A stretch of 64,000 nt of DNA from Swaminathania salitolerans (lineage in GTDB: Bacteria > Pseudomonadota > Alphaproteobacteria > Acetobacterales > Acetobacteraceae): positions 744,001 through 808,000 of the forward strand of contig NZ_BJVC01000001.1 of the NCBI RefSeq assembly GCF_007988945.1, in the 5' to 3' direction. Made by a program: the position numbers and the translations under genes. Below, piece by piece: positions 40,147-49,109 of this stretch (positions are counted from its first letter, which is position 1; each line of letters starts with the position of its first letter). Under the pieces are notes generated by a model. It had not been told where the DNA came from, did no database searches, and saw only the letters and a list, made by a program, of their open reading frames with translations.

Positions 40147-41190
40147 ATGGAACAGGATGATCCCTTACGCGAGCCTGTCGCGTCGAAGGAGGATGCCGGA
40201 GCCCGAACCGGCACCCGAACCGGCGCCCGAACCGGCACCCGGGCACGGGAGATCGAGAAACACGTTCTGGCATCCGGGGCGGCCGGGCTCGGTCGGCTCA
40301 CCCGGGCGCTCTACCCGCACCCCGATGACAGGCCGCTCATGGGGCGGCCCGCGCCGGGGCGTCGCATTCACCCGCGCCTCTATCTCTGCGAATTCTGGGC
40401 GACGGCCCTTCTGCTCGTCTGCGGTGTCTGCAGCAATGTCGCGATCGGATCGCCGCTCAGCCCCGTCGCCCGGGCACTCGCTTCTTGTCCGTGGCTTCTG
40501 ACCGCCCTTCAGGGACTGCTTTTCGGTCTGAGCGCAACGATCGCCGCATTCTCGCCCTTCGGGCGGGTCAGCGGCGCCCATCTCAGCCCCTCCATCAGCA
40601 TCGCCTTCTGTCTCGGGCGACGGCTGGCCCCGACCGATGCGGCATTCTATGTTTTCTCCCAGATCTCGGGTGCCGTACTGGGTACGGGACTGGTGGCGCT
40701 GAGCGGCGTCTTGTGGCCGGAATGGGGACGATGGTGCCGCGCCGGGCATTTCGCGGCGACGATCCCGTCTCCCTCCGTCGCGCCTGTCTGGGCCGCGCTG
40801 GGCGAGAGCTCGACGACTGCGATCCTGATTGCACTCATCCTGACCTTCGGCGCTCATCCGGGGCTGAGGCGTTTTGCAGCCTGGGTATCCGGACCGCTCT
40901 TTTTCCTGCTCAACCCCTTCGAGGCCTGGCTCTCGGGCGACAGCACGAATCTCGCAAGGAGTTTCGGCCCCGCGCTTTTCTCGGAAAGCTGGAGTCATTT
41001 CTGGGTTTATGTTGCAGGGCCACTGTTCGGGGTCTGCGTGGTTCTCGCGACGTTGCGCGCCGAGATGTTCGGGCGGATCCGTCTTCACGAGGCGAGACTC
41101 GCCTATTTCGGCCATGACGGGCGGGCGCCCTATTTCGTCCCTTATGTCCTGCGACGTCTCTTCCGGCGTCCGCCCGCTGCGCGGGGTTGA
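40147..41190 (+). CDS. atypical MIP-family (aquaporin-like) channel protein
   Basis: Six-helix membrane protein of 347 residues in the aquaporin superfamily. Both pore half-helices depart from NPA. The first is GAHLSPSIS at about 143-151, with Ser-Pro-Ser. The second is STNLARSFGPAL at about 266-277, with Asn-Leu-Ala but the following ARSFGPAL kept. An N-terminal cytoplasmic extension of about 75 residues contains ARTGTRTG repeats from a 12-bp repeat, and the C-terminal tail is basic. It is distinct from the canonical GlpF at 9871-10806. What it transports, if anything, is unknown. Confidence 0.75.
   Translation: MEQDDPLREPVASKEDAGARTGTRTGARTGTRAREIEKHVLASGAAGLGRLTRALYPHPDDRPLMGRPAPGRRIHPRLYLCEFWATALLLVCGVCSNVAIGSPLSPVARALASCPWLLTALQGLLFGLSATIAAFSPFGRVSGAHLSPSISIAFCLGRRLAPTDAAFYVFSQISGAVLGTGLVALSGVLWPEWGRWCRAGHFAATIPSPSVAPVWAALGESSTTAILIALILTFGAHPGLRRFAAWVSGPLFFLLNPFEAWLSGDSTNLARSFGPALFSESWSHFWVYVAGPLFGVCVVLATLRAEMFGRIRLHEARLAYFGHDGRAPYFVPYVLRRLFRRPPAARG
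40201..40248 (+). repeat. 12-bp tandem repeat in the MIP-like gene
   Basis: Units starting at 40201, 40213, 40225 and 40237 share -cccgaaccggc and encode alternating ARTG/TRTG blocks in the N-terminal extension. The fourth is diverged. Confidence 0.85.
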
Positions 41191-41229
41191 GCCGGAAGAA
41201 GAAGGAAAAGCGGATCGCGCGACGAGACG

Positions 41230-41937
41230 TCAGGCGCGCCGGATGATCATCGCCTGGGTGGTCGGCAGTTCGATCACCCGCTCCGGCTTGTCCGCAAGAT
41301 AGGCCGAAAAGGCCGAAGCGACCCCTTCGATGATCGAATAGTCATGCGTGACGATAATTCCGCCCGGCACCATGCGCGGGTAGAAATAGGAGAGACCTGC
41401 GAGGGTCGCCTCATGCAGATCGACATCGAGATGGACGAAGCTGTAGCGACGTTCCTCGAGGCCAGCCGCGGAATCCGGGAAGAAACCGGGATGATAGCTG
41501 ACCTGTCCATATCCCGCGAGCTTGCGCCTGACCGTATCGAGTGTGCCGCAGAACTCTCCCTTTTCGAAAATCGCGCGTTCCCTCTCGCCCGGAGGGGGGA
41601 GGCCTTCGAACGTGTCGAACAGATGGAGTGTGCGACTGCCCTTCACCATGCAGAGCAGTTCGGCCGAGGCGCCCTGATACACACCGAATTCGGCGAAATC
41701 GCCCTCCATCCCGGCCTGGGCATGAGCGAGTTCGTGAAGCAGGAACGCCTCGTCGCTGCTCAGAAGGGAGTCGGTGCCCGAGGCGGCCTTGCGCAGCCGG
41801 CGAAGCGTCACCGGATGCTTGTGTCCGGAAAGGAGCATCGCCTGAATACGGTTATGCACGCCGAAGCTCAGGAACCTGACGAGGCGGTTCCGGCTGACGA
41901 GTCGTCGCATGGCTTCGTTACGCATCCACATGATCAT
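41230..41937 (-). CDS. TylF/MycF-type SAM-dependent methyltransferase
   Basis: Predicted class I methyltransferase of 235 residues, similar to macrocin O-methyltransferases. Key blocks are GDFAEFGVYQGASAELL (SAM loop) near 79-95, LHLFDTFEGLPPPGE near 104-118 and FVHLDVDLHEATLAGL near 166-181, where the Asp residues bind the metal. The short PGGIIVTHDY strand follows. TylF-type enzymes modify sugars on antibiotics or surface glycans. The target here is unknown. It is the last gene of the hemC-hemD-rlmJ-gpsA unit, 12 bp after gpsA. Confidence 0.8.
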   Translation of the reverse strand: MIMWMRNEAMRRLVSRNRLVRFLSFGVHNRIQAMLLSGHKHPVTLRRLRKAASGTDSLLSSDEAFLLHELAHAQAGMEGDFAEFGVYQGASAELLCMVKGSRTLHLFDTFEGLPPPGERERAIFEKGEFCGTLDTVRRKLAGYGQVSYHPGFFPDSAAGLEERRYSFVHLDVDLHEATLAGLSYFYPRMVPGGIIVTHDYSIIEGVASAFSAYLADKPERVIELPTTQAMIIRRA

Positions 41938-41949
41938 GTCTCACTGACG

Positions 41950-42930
41950 TCATTCGGTGGTTGTCGGGCGATGCAGGATCTGGCGATGCGCCTCGTCCAG
42001 ATCGAGGGATCCCGCAAGAAAGGCGGCGACCGTTTCGGTAATCGGCATCGAGATCGCGAGGCGTCGGGCAGATTCTGCGAGAGCGGGAGCCGTCGCGACC
42101 CCTTCTGCAACGGTGTTGCGCGCCGCGAGGATATCGGCGAGTTTCGCCCCGCCGCCCAGCGCGTATCCGAGGCTGTAATTGCGCGATCCGACGCCCGTGC
42201 AGGTCAGGATCAGATCGCCGACGCCACTCAGCCCGGCGATGGTCGCTGCCCGGCCCCCAAGGGCGTCCGAAAGACGACCGATCTCGACGATGGCCCTCGT
42301 GATGAGCGCCGCCCGGGCGTTTTCGCCATATCCGGCGCCCATGGCGATTCCGGCGCCGATCGCGATCACGTTCTTTGCAGCGCCCGCGATCTGGACACCG
42401 GTCGGATCGTCGCTCGCATAGAGGCGAAAGGAGGGAGAGGAGAGAAGGCCCACGTGACTCCGGGCCTGATCGAGGGAGGTCGCCGCTATGGTCGCTGCGG
42501 CTGGCGCGCCCTGAGCCACCTCGATGGCAAAATTCGGCCCCGACAGGACGGCGAGGGGACGGTCGGGATGGAACTCGCCCAGAATATCGAGCGGAAGTTT
42601 TCCGGTGTCGCGCTCGAGCCCCTTGCAGCAGGCCACGAGTGGTGAAGTCCCGCGCAGTTTCGGCGCCATTTCGCGCAGGGTCTGCATCGGAACCGCGACC
42701 AGGGTGAGGTCGGCCTGCACAGGCAGGGAGGAGGTGACAGAAACGCCCTCCGGCAAGACGACCCCGGGCAGCCGCGGGAGGATCCGGTTTCCCTCCGGCA
42801 CGGGGCTGCGCGACCAGAGCGTCACGCGCGCGCCCGAGCGCGAGGCCGCGCAGGCCAGAGCGATGCCCCAGGCGCCCGCGCCGATGACGGCGATATGAGG
42901 GACGGCGATACGGGGTTTGTCTTGCATCAT
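41950..42930 (-). CDS. gpsA: glycerol-3-phosphate dehydrogenase [NAD(P)+]
   Basis: Reduces DHAP to sn-glycerol 3-phosphate for phospholipid synthesis, the reverse direction to glpD. It has 326 residues. The Rossmann motif IAVIGAGAWGIALA is near 13-26, the catalytic block VLSGPNFAIEVAQG near 137-150 and AAKNVIAIGAGIAMG near 190-204, with the Lys in the AAKN motif. The start at 42930 overlaps the rlmJ stop by ATGA. A longer open frame upstream lies within rlmJ and is not used. Confidence 0.96.
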   Translation of the reverse strand: MMQDKPRIAVPHIAVIGAGAWGIALACAASRSGARVTLWSRSPVPEGNRILPRLPGVVLPEGVSVTSSLPVQADLTLVAVPMQTLREMAPKLRGTSPLVACCKGLERDTGKLPLDILGEFHPDRPLAVLSGPNFAIEVAQGAPAAATIAATSLDQARSHVGLLSSPSFRLYASDDPTGVQIAGAAKNVIAIGAGIAMGAGYGENARAALITRAIVEIGRLSDALGGRAATIAGLSGVGDLILTCTGVGSRNYSLGYALGGGAKLADILAARNTVAEGVATAPALAESARRLAISMPITETVAAFLAGSLDLDEAHRQILHRPTTTE

Positions 42931-43760
42931 TCTTCCACGATACGGGTAACGGCCCAGTCCGCGCCTGCATCCGCAGGCAGGAGAGGGAGGAGCGCAGCGA
43001 GAAAACCCGACGCTTCCTCTTCGAAACGCCAGGGTGGTCCCGCCACGATCAGGCCGCAACCGTTCAGTCGCGCCGGATCGGTCGGCGGTCGCAGGGTCAG
43101 GCTGCAATCGACGATGTCCCGCAGCCCGGAGCTTCGCAGGGCATCGTGAAAGGCGCGCACCGGCGCACGATGCTTGACCGGATACCATGCCGCGACGATT
43201 CCCATCGGGAAGATCGTCCGCGAGGCGACGATGGCTCTGGCGAGCGCTTCGAACTCGTCTCCTCGTTCGAAAGGCGGGTCGATCAGCACGAGGCCGCGTT
43301 TGAGGTCGCGTGGCGGCAGGAACGCCTTCAGCGCGGCATAACCGTCCCGATGATGCACGGAAACCTGTCTCTGCCCGTCGAAGCTGCGACGGAGCGTCGC
43401 TGCGTCTTCAGGATGGAGTTCGCAGCAGATCAGCCTGTCCTGGGGACGCTGCAGCGACGCCACGATCGCGGGCGATCCGGGATAGCGCGCGGGCGCTCCG
43501 TATTCCCGCACGATCGTCGCGTAATCCGCGAGGGGGCCGGGCGTCTCCTCAATGGCGAGAAGCCGGCCGATTCCGTCTTTCCATTCGCCGGTCTTCAGTG
43601 CCTCGCTGCTTCCGAGATCATAGGTTCCGCAGCCGGAATGCGTATCGAGCACGCAGAATCCTGCCGGTTTGCGTTGCAGGTGACGTAGGATGGCCAGAAG
43701 GAGGCCGTGCTTCATCATGTCTGCAAAATTGCCTGCATGGTAGGCGTGGCGATAATTCAC
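42927..43760 (-). CDS. rlmJ: 23S rRNA (adenine(2030)-N6)-methyltransferase RlmJ
   Basis: SAM methyltransferase of 277 residues that modifies A2030 in 23S rRNA. The N-terminus NYRHAYHAGNFADMMKH is diagnostic, motif I LDTHSGCGTYDLGS follows near 39-52, and the catalytic motif IV is LIDPPFERGDEFEAL near 158-172. The start is a GTG at 43760 overlapping the hemD stop (GTGA), and the stop overlaps gpsA. It is therefore translated as part of the hem-gps unit. Confidence 0.93.
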   Translation of the reverse strand: MNYRHAYHAGNFADMMKHGLLLAILRHLQRKPAGFCVLDTHSGCGTYDLGSSEALKTGEWKDGIGRLLAIEETPGPLADYATIVREYGAPARYPGSPAIVASLQRPQDRLICCELHPEDAATLRRSFDGQRQVSVHHRDGYAALKAFLPPRDLKRGLVLIDPPFERGDEFEALARAIVASRTIFPMGIVAAWYPVKHRAPVRAFHDALRSSGLRDIVDCSLTLRPPTDPARLNGCGLIVAGPPWRFEEEASGFLAALLPLLPADAGADWAVTRIVEE

Positions 43761-44503
43761 GCGTCCGAGCCCTTTTCTGTCGCATGGAGTGGCCCGTGGG
43801 CAGGAGAGTCCAGCAGGGAGAGCAGGGAGTCCTGATCGGGATGTTCGGCGGTGCGGACCGCAGCGAAAGGCGCCTCGGCGAGAACGTCCGCGATCTGCGT
43901 CGAGAGGGCGAGGGCGGTGATCGTGCGCAGGATCGTGCGCCTCTCGCCTACTGCACGCAGAAAGGCCTGTGCGGTCGCGGCGGAGTAGAACAGGGCCGCG
44001 CCGATCTCTCCTGCGGAGAGGCGAGCGCACACCGACGAGGAGAGATGGCCGACCGGCTGCGTCATATAGACCACGCGGCGCGAGACGGACCAGCCGGCAT
44101 TCCGGAGGTCCCGGGCGAGATCCTGCCCGAGATGACGGCCTGTCGCGAGAAGCAGGGTCGGGTCTCCACAGGGTTCCCCGAGATGCGGGACGAGGGAGAG
44201 CGCCGTGCCTCCGGCATGATCCACCGAGGTGAAACCGCAGGCCCGTGCGCGCTCCGCCGTTTTTCTGCCGACGGCGGTCAGGGCGATGTCGTGCGGGAGG
44301 GTGGCGGCCAGACTGTTCAGGCTCTGCCCGCTGGTGACGACGACGCGGCCGAACCGTGTGGCCCCCTTCAGCGGAAGGGGGATGACATGCAGCATCGGGG
44401 CCGCACAGGGCGACCAGCCCCTCCGGGCGAGCTCGGTCATCGTGTCACTGAGGCCGGGCTCCGGTCGCGTGACCAGAACACCGGCGCGGGCGCCCTCAGC
44501 CAT
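43757..44503 (-). CDS. hemD: uroporphyrinogen-III synthase
   Basis: Cyclises hydroxymethylbilane to uroporphyrinogen III, 248 residues, cytoplasmic. HemD is poorly conserved. Here LVTRPEPGLSDTMTELARRGW opens it, VVVTSGQSLNSLAATLP follows near 70-86, and the late FYSAATAQAFLRAV helix near 178-191 matches the family's Tyr-Ser region. Position directly after hemC with an 8-bp overlap supports the call. Confidence 0.88.
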   Translation of the reverse strand: MAEGARAGVLVTRPEPGLSDTMTELARRGWSPCAAPMLHVIPLPLKGATRFGRVVVTSGQSLNSLAATLPHDIALTAVGRKTAERARACGFTSVDHAGGTALSLVPHLGEPCGDPTLLLATGRHLGQDLARDLRNAGWSVSRRVVYMTQPVGHLSSSVCARLSAGEIGAALFYSAATAQAFLRAVGERRTILRTITALALSTQIADVLAEAPFAAVRTAEHPDQDSLLSLLDSPAHGPLHATEKGSDA

Positions 44504-45614
44504 GATCCTCGAAGATATCGGCAGGCGAATCCGCCCTGAGGGACAGGCCGAGTTCCCGACCGAGACGCAGCGCCTCGGTCGGCTCGCCGCAGATCTCGCG
44601 GCGGAGATGGAAAGAGCCGTCCTCGCGTGCCACGAGCCCGGTCAGAACGAGCTCGCGATCGGCGAAATGGCCGCGACCCGAGGGGTTCGCCCTGGCTCTC
44701 AGCCGGGCATATCCGCCGATCGGGGTCCGGCAGGAACCATCGAGCACCTCGAGCAATGCGCGCTCGGCCGTTGCGACCGCGCGTGCCTCGGGATCCTCGA
44801 TGGCCGAGAGCAGGTCGAGCAGTTCCCTGTCTTCCGCACGCACGGTGACGCCGACGATCCCCTGTCCCGCTGCCGGAGTCATCAGCCCTGGGTCGAGAAT
44901 GAGGTCGGCGCGATCCTCCATGCCCAGACGCCGCAGCCCGGCAAGCGCCAGCAGGGTTGCATCGCAGGCGCCTCCCGCCAGCTTGTCGAGCCGTGTCTGG
45001 ACATTGCCGCGCAGCAGACAGAACCGGAGATCGGGGCGACGATGAAGGAGCTGGGCCTGGCGTCGTACCGACGAGCAGCCGACCCGCGCGCCATAGGGCA
45101 GGGCATCCAGCGGCGAAAGCCCCTGAGCCACGAGCGCCTTTGCGGTTTCCCGCAATGCCGGACTGACGATCAGCACGTCGCGCGCATCCTCGCGTTTGAG
45201 CGTGCAGGCAAGCGTGAGCCCCGGAGGCAGCGTTGTCTCGAGATCCTTGAGGCTGTGCACCGCAAAATCGATCTGCCGGGCGAGGAGGGATTCGTGGATT
45301 TCCTTCGCGAACAGACCCTTGCCGCCGATCTCGGCCAGACGACGGGACTGGACCTGATCGCCGGTGGTATTGATGGGATGCTCCTGGAAGGCCCCCATAT
45401 CGCGCAGCAGCGGGCAGAACCGTGTGAGCCGGGTCAGGAAGGCGCGCGTCTGCACGAGGGCGAGGGGCGAACCCCGGGTTCCGACACGCAGGGGCAGGGC
45501 ATGGCCTGTGGCGGGAGGATGGGGGGAGGCCTGACGGCGCATCGCCTCGGCGGCGACCTGCTGCAATTGCAGGCTCTGTGTCAGGAGTGCATCCGGCAAG
45601 ATCGTCTGTTTCAT
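44496..45614 (-). CDS. hemC: hydroxymethylbilane synthase (porphobilinogen deaminase)
   Basis: Polymerises four porphobilinogen units into hydroxymethylbilane, 372 residues. RVGTRGSPLALVQTRAF opens the conserved core at about 43-59. The preceding 40 residues are an extension, so a later start is possible. GKGLFAKEIHESLLARQIDFAVHSLKD follows near 97, and LDGSCRTPIGGYARL near 290 holds the dipyrromethane-binding Cys. It is divergent from tsaD across an 80-bp gap that must carry both promoters. Confidence 0.95.
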   Translation of the reverse strand: MKQTILPDALLTQSLQLQQVAAEAMRRQASPHPPATGHALPLRVGTRGSPLALVQTRAFLTRLTRFCPLLRDMGAFQEHPINTTGDQVQSRRLAEIGGKGLFAKEIHESLLARQIDFAVHSLKDLETTLPPGLTLACTLKREDARDVLIVSPALRETAKALVAQGLSPLDALPYGARVGCSSVRRQAQLLHRRPDLRFCLLRGNVQTRLDKLAGGACDATLLALAGLRRLGMEDRADLILDPGLMTPAAGQGIVGVTVRAEDRELLDLLSAIEDPEARAVATAERALLEVLDGSCRTPIGGYARLRARANPSGRGHFADRELVLTGLVAREDGSFHLRREICGEPTEALRLGRELGLSLRADSPADIFEDHG

Positions 45615-45693
45615 GGCTGATCTTGCTACTCCACCGCGTGAGCCGTGAAAAGAGACCGCTCGCCTTCATCGGCGCATCGCGATATCAGGAGAC

Positions 45694-46797
45694 ATGGCAC
45701 CCTCATCGCTTTCCGCCCCCGTTCTTGCGATCGAATCCTCCTGTGACGACACGGCCTGTGCCATTCTCTCCCCGCAAGGGGAGATCCTCGCCGAGCGGGT
45801 CCATACGCAGGCAGATCACGCAGCGCTCGGCGGCGTCGTTCCGGAAATAGCCGCGCGCGCCCATCTCTCGGTCCTGCCCGGTCTGGTGCGGGAAACGCTG
45901 GAGGAATCCGGTCTGGACATTGCAGGGATAGGTGCCTTCGCCGCGAGTACGGGGCCGGGTCTGATCGGCGGTCTGATCGTGGGCAGCACATTCGCCAAGG
46001 GGCTTGCAATTGCCCGGAAACGACCGTTCATCGCCGTCAACCATATCGAGGCCCATGCGCTCTCGCCGCGTCTGCCCGGGCATGGAGGGGATGGAATTAA
46101 ATTTCCGTATCTTTTGCTTCTCATGTCGGGCGGGCATTGCCAGTGCGTTGCGGTGCGGGGCGTCGGCGATCACGAGAAACTCGGCGGTACGATCGACGAT
46201 GCGGCGGGGGAGGCGTTCGACAAGGTCGCGAAGCTGCTCGGACTGGGCTGGCCGGGCGGCCCGGCGCTCGAGAGGCTCGCCAGAGAAGGCGATGCGCAGG
46301 CCGTTTCCCTGCCTCGCCCCCTGCTTGGGCGACCGGGATGCGATTTCTCGTTTTCCGGCCTCAAGACGGCCGTGGCACGGCAGATCGCCCCCTGGGGTGC
46401 CGAGGCCCTGCCGCGAAAGGTCGCCGCCGATCTGGCGGCGAGCTTCCAGCGTTGCATTGCCGATGTGGTGGCCGATCGTGCCCGTCATGCCCTGGAGCAG
46501 CTGCCTGCCGCGCGTGCTCTCGTCGTCGCCGGAGGCGTCGCGGCGAACGGCAATGTCCGTGAGACGCTCGAGGCGGTCGCCCGGGACCATGCGGTGCCTT
46601 TCTTCGCACCGCCTCTGCGTTTATGCACCGATAATGCGGTTATGGTAGGCTGGGCCGCACTCGAGACGATACGCGCCTACGATGCCGCAGGCATCCCGCT
46701 CGAGGATGGAATAGAGATTGCCCCCCGACCGCGCTGGCCGCTTGCCGAAACGGGGGAGCGCCTCAGGGCAACGCGCGGAGCGGGGGCAACGGATTGA
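45694..46797 (+). CDS. tsaD: tRNA N6-threonylcarbamoyladenosine synthase subunit TsaD
   Basis: Catalytic subunit for the universal t6A modification at position 37 of ANN-decoding tRNAs, 367 residues. The ASKHA ATP motif AIESSCDDTACAI is near 11-23, and NHIEAHALS near 114-122 carries the metal-binding His pair. LLLMSGGHC and GGTIDDAAGEAFDK follow near 139 and 167. The C-terminal CTDNAVMVGWAA block near 310 closes the active site. Upstream AGGAG is only two bases from the ATG, so spacing is tight. Confidence 0.97.
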   Translation: MAPSSLSAPVLAIESSCDDTACAILSPQGEILAERVHTQADHAALGGVVPEIAARAHLSVLPGLVRETLEESGLDIAGIGAFAASTGPGLIGGLIVGSTFAKGLAIARKRPFIAVNHIEAHALSPRLPGHGGDGIKFPYLLLLMSGGHCQCVAVRGVGDHEKLGGTIDDAAGEAFDKVAKLLGLGWPGGPALERLAREGDAQAVSLPRPLLGRPGCDFSFSGLKTAVARQIAPWGAEALPRKVAADLAASFQRCIADVVADRARHALEQLPAARALVVAGGVAANGNVRETLEAVARDHAVPFFAPPLRLCTDNAVMVGWAALETIRAYDAAGIPLEDGIEIAPRPRWPLAETGERLRATRGAGATD

Positions 46798-46945
46798 CCG
46801 GGGACGGGACGGGTTCCCCGGGCTGAACATGGATGCCGGGCCGGACACGGATCAGGATGCGGGCATGGAGCGCGGTCCGTCTGTCGGGTCCGGCCTCGTA
46901 TCGGTTGCGGGGCGCGCCATCCGAGCGGTCACCCGACCGGGTACC

Positions 46946-46969
46946 GAACCGGCCAATGAACCGGCCAAC
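46946..46969. repeat. 12-bp tandem repeat, two copies
   Basis: Two units gaaccggccaat/c in the gap between tsaD and the small membrane protein gene, a further example of the short repeats in this window. Confidence 0.6.
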
Positions 46970-47004
46970 GGGCCGAAGAGAGATTTGACGTAGGAGACGA
47001 CAGG

Positions 47005-47220
47005 ATGACGCAGGAAGACAATTCCTGGTTCGACGCCGACAAGACCACGGCGCGGCTCGAGCGTGAGGCCGGAATCGGAGAAGCCGATACTGCGGTGCCG
47101 CAGAAGCAACATACGATGAGGGAGGTGGTCGTCTCGCTCGTCCTGCCTTGCATCCTGATCGGAGTCGTTCTGATCGCCCTGCTCTGGGGGGTGATCTTCT
47201 GGTTTCGCCTGCTGGGCTGA
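47005..47220 (+). CDS. small single-span membrane protein
   Basis: Unrecognised 71-residue protein. A charged N-terminal half of about 40 residues (DADKTTARLEREAG) is followed by one long hydrophobic helix (VVVSLVLPCILIGVVLIALLWGVIFWF, shown in part, about 42-68). The ATG has AGGAGACGACAGG upstream, which supports translation. It sits between tsaD and tRNA-Ser. Confidence 0.6.
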   Translation: MTQEDNSWFDADKTTARLEREAGIGEADTAVPQKQHTMREVVVSLVLPCILIGVVLIALLWGVIFWFRLLG

Positions 47221-47331
47221 CAGAGCCCGCAGGGAGGAGGGGGCAACCTCTTGCGTCCCCGCACGAAACAGGGCAAAGAAACGCCGCTCCCGAGAAGGGG
47301 CGCCCTGTGCGGATCATCATCCGGACAGAAG

Positions 47332-47421
<90 letters not shown>

Positions 47422-47439
47422 TTTCAGTCCCAAAGTGGG

Positions 47440-48430
47440 CACGCCGATTCCCGACGATCTCCCGCTAGAGACCGAAGTAAGGGCGCGCAGCAATTCGTCC
47501 TTCGATCCCATGATGCGAACATGGCCTTCTCCGACTTCAACGCGCTGGGCAAAAGCGCGCAGATGATCCCGCCGGTAGCCGCCACCCTCCAGCCAGAGCC
47601 GCCGCCGTGCGGTCGTGGCGAACTTTCGTAAAACAGCCGGCGTCACCGCCATGCTGCCGGAGCTTTCGAGCATGGCCTGTGCTCGCTCGGAATCGACTTG
47701 CGCCTGGTCGCGTAGCGCCCGGAGGGCGACGACGTGCTCCTTCAACGCCGGGTCGTTCAGATCGGCCACGCCCGCTTCGATGGCTTCGTAGAGGCGTTTC
47801 AGGCGAAGCTCGGTCTCGGCCGCGCGCCGGCTCAACTCGGCGATATGCTCCCTGCGCCGATCCGCCCGCTCCTCGCGTCGATCAAGGATCGAGGCCAGGA
47901 TCTCCTCCAACCGCTCGGGCTGGAGCAGCCGGTCTCGCCCTGCCGGGCCTTGATCGAGCAAGTGTAATAGCGATAGCGCCCGCCCATGCCGGTGCGGAGT
48001 GTCATGCCTCCCCCGCACTTCTCGCAGAAGCAGATGCCTGTCAGCAGGGTCGGCCCGCTGACGCGACGCGGCGGCGTGACCTTGGAGTTGCGGACCCGCA
48101 AATGCTCCTGCACGGCATCAAATGTCTCCTGATCGATCAGGCGCGGCACCGGGACAAAGACGATTTCGCTGACCGGCTTCAGCACCTTGGACTTGGAGCG
48201 CTTGTTGAACTCATGCTCGCCGACATAGGTGCGCCGGGCCAGAATGCGGTGAAGCTGACCGATGCCTCAACGTCCACCGTCGCGGGTGAAGATGCGGTTG
48301 CGGTTGAGATGATTAACGATGGCCTTGACGCCCATCGGCCCTGAGCCGTCTTCGCCCTGCCGGCGCTGGTCGGGGATCGACACGTCAGGCTCGGTCTGAC
48401 GCGCGGTGGATAGCTGTGATCGCGGTGATC
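47440..48430 (-). pseudogene. serine recombinase remnant (large resolvase family)
   Basis: Broken large serine recombinase. Reading the minus strand, an N-terminal scrap (STARQTEPDVSIPDQRRQ) joins directly to GPMGVKAIVNHLNRNRIFTRDGG near 48362, so most of the catalytic domain is deleted. A TGA at 48267-48269 stands where Trp is expected (GRW-GIGQLHRIL). The recombinase and zinc-ribbon domains continue (CFCEKCGGGMTLRTG) until a frameshift near 47930, after which the coiled-coil tail LQPERLEEILASILDRR resumes. The 3' end reaches the tRNA-Ser. It cannot make active recombinase. Confidence 0.85.
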
Positions 48431-48509
48431 AACATGGGTCGCCGGACATCCGATATAGCCGCCGTCAAGGGGGCTGCGCTTTCGCGAGCAAGCAAGTATC
48501 TTGTTTCCT

Positions 48510-49109
48510 ATGTTCAGACCCACGGTTGGAAAAAACGAACTCGTATCGCTCATCGAGGAGATGTCTGAACTCGATGTGGCAAGATTTTTCTACTTTCAGG
48601 AAATGGCGGCTACCTATCTGTCCGTTGGCAAATTCGAAAGCATGCTGATCTCAGCGATGCATATGTGCGATCGCGTCAAGGTTCGAAGAGCCCTCGGGCT
48701 GGACGAAGATGCGTGGGCACTGTCAGTCGCTAAAAAGTCTCAGCTTGAAGGATCGACCCTCGGCTCCCTGATCAAGATACTCGAACGCCATAACGTCGAT
48801 CCGGCGGACATAGCGCATGTGCGGTGGATCAAGGATAAGCGGGACTACTTTGTTCATCGACTTTTTTACGACCACGCTTGGCTTGGTGAGATGGACGCAG
48901 AGAGCTGCCAATTCATGAGGCGCCGCCTTCTCGCGATCCAGCTATGGTTGGAACGGGGAGAACGTAAAATCTGGCGCATTTTCGAACGCGTCGGATTTAT
49001 CGAGCTGGATCACCTCGAAGATGGGGGATTGCTCGTCATGAATGGCGGGGTCTACGACCTGATCCAGGCGGATATCACTAAGCTCGGATCTGAAGGAGCT
49101 GACGCTTGA
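48510..49109 (+). CDS. HEPN-like protein A of the island cassette
   Basis: Unrecognised 199-residue protein, mostly alpha-helical. The segment WIKDKRDYFVHRLFYD contains R111-x4-H116, the R-x4-6-H motif of HEPN ribonucleases, near the end of a helical bundle as in that superfamily. No membrane or signal segments are seen. The ATG at 48510 is chosen, although an in-frame TTG lies three codons earlier and no strong ribosome site is visible. Base composition is visibly more AT-rich than the flanking genes. Its stop overlaps the next start, so genes A and B are cotranslated. Function inferred only from motif and context. A non-enzymatic HEPN partner protein is possible. Confidence 0.65.
   Translation: MFRPTVGKNELVSLIEEMSELDVARFFYFQEMAATYLSVGKFESMLISAMHMCDRVKVRRALGLDEDAWALSVAKKSQLEGSTLGSLIKILERHNVDPADIAHVRWIKDKRDYFVHRLFYDHAWLGEMDAESCQFMRRRLLAIQLWLERGERKIWRIFERVGFIELDHLEDGGLLVMNGGVYDLIQADITKLGSEGADA

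Noticed and set aside
46829-46993. Short frame between tsaD and the small membrane protein
   Set aside because: Low complexity, repeat-derived, no ribosome site or conserved pattern.
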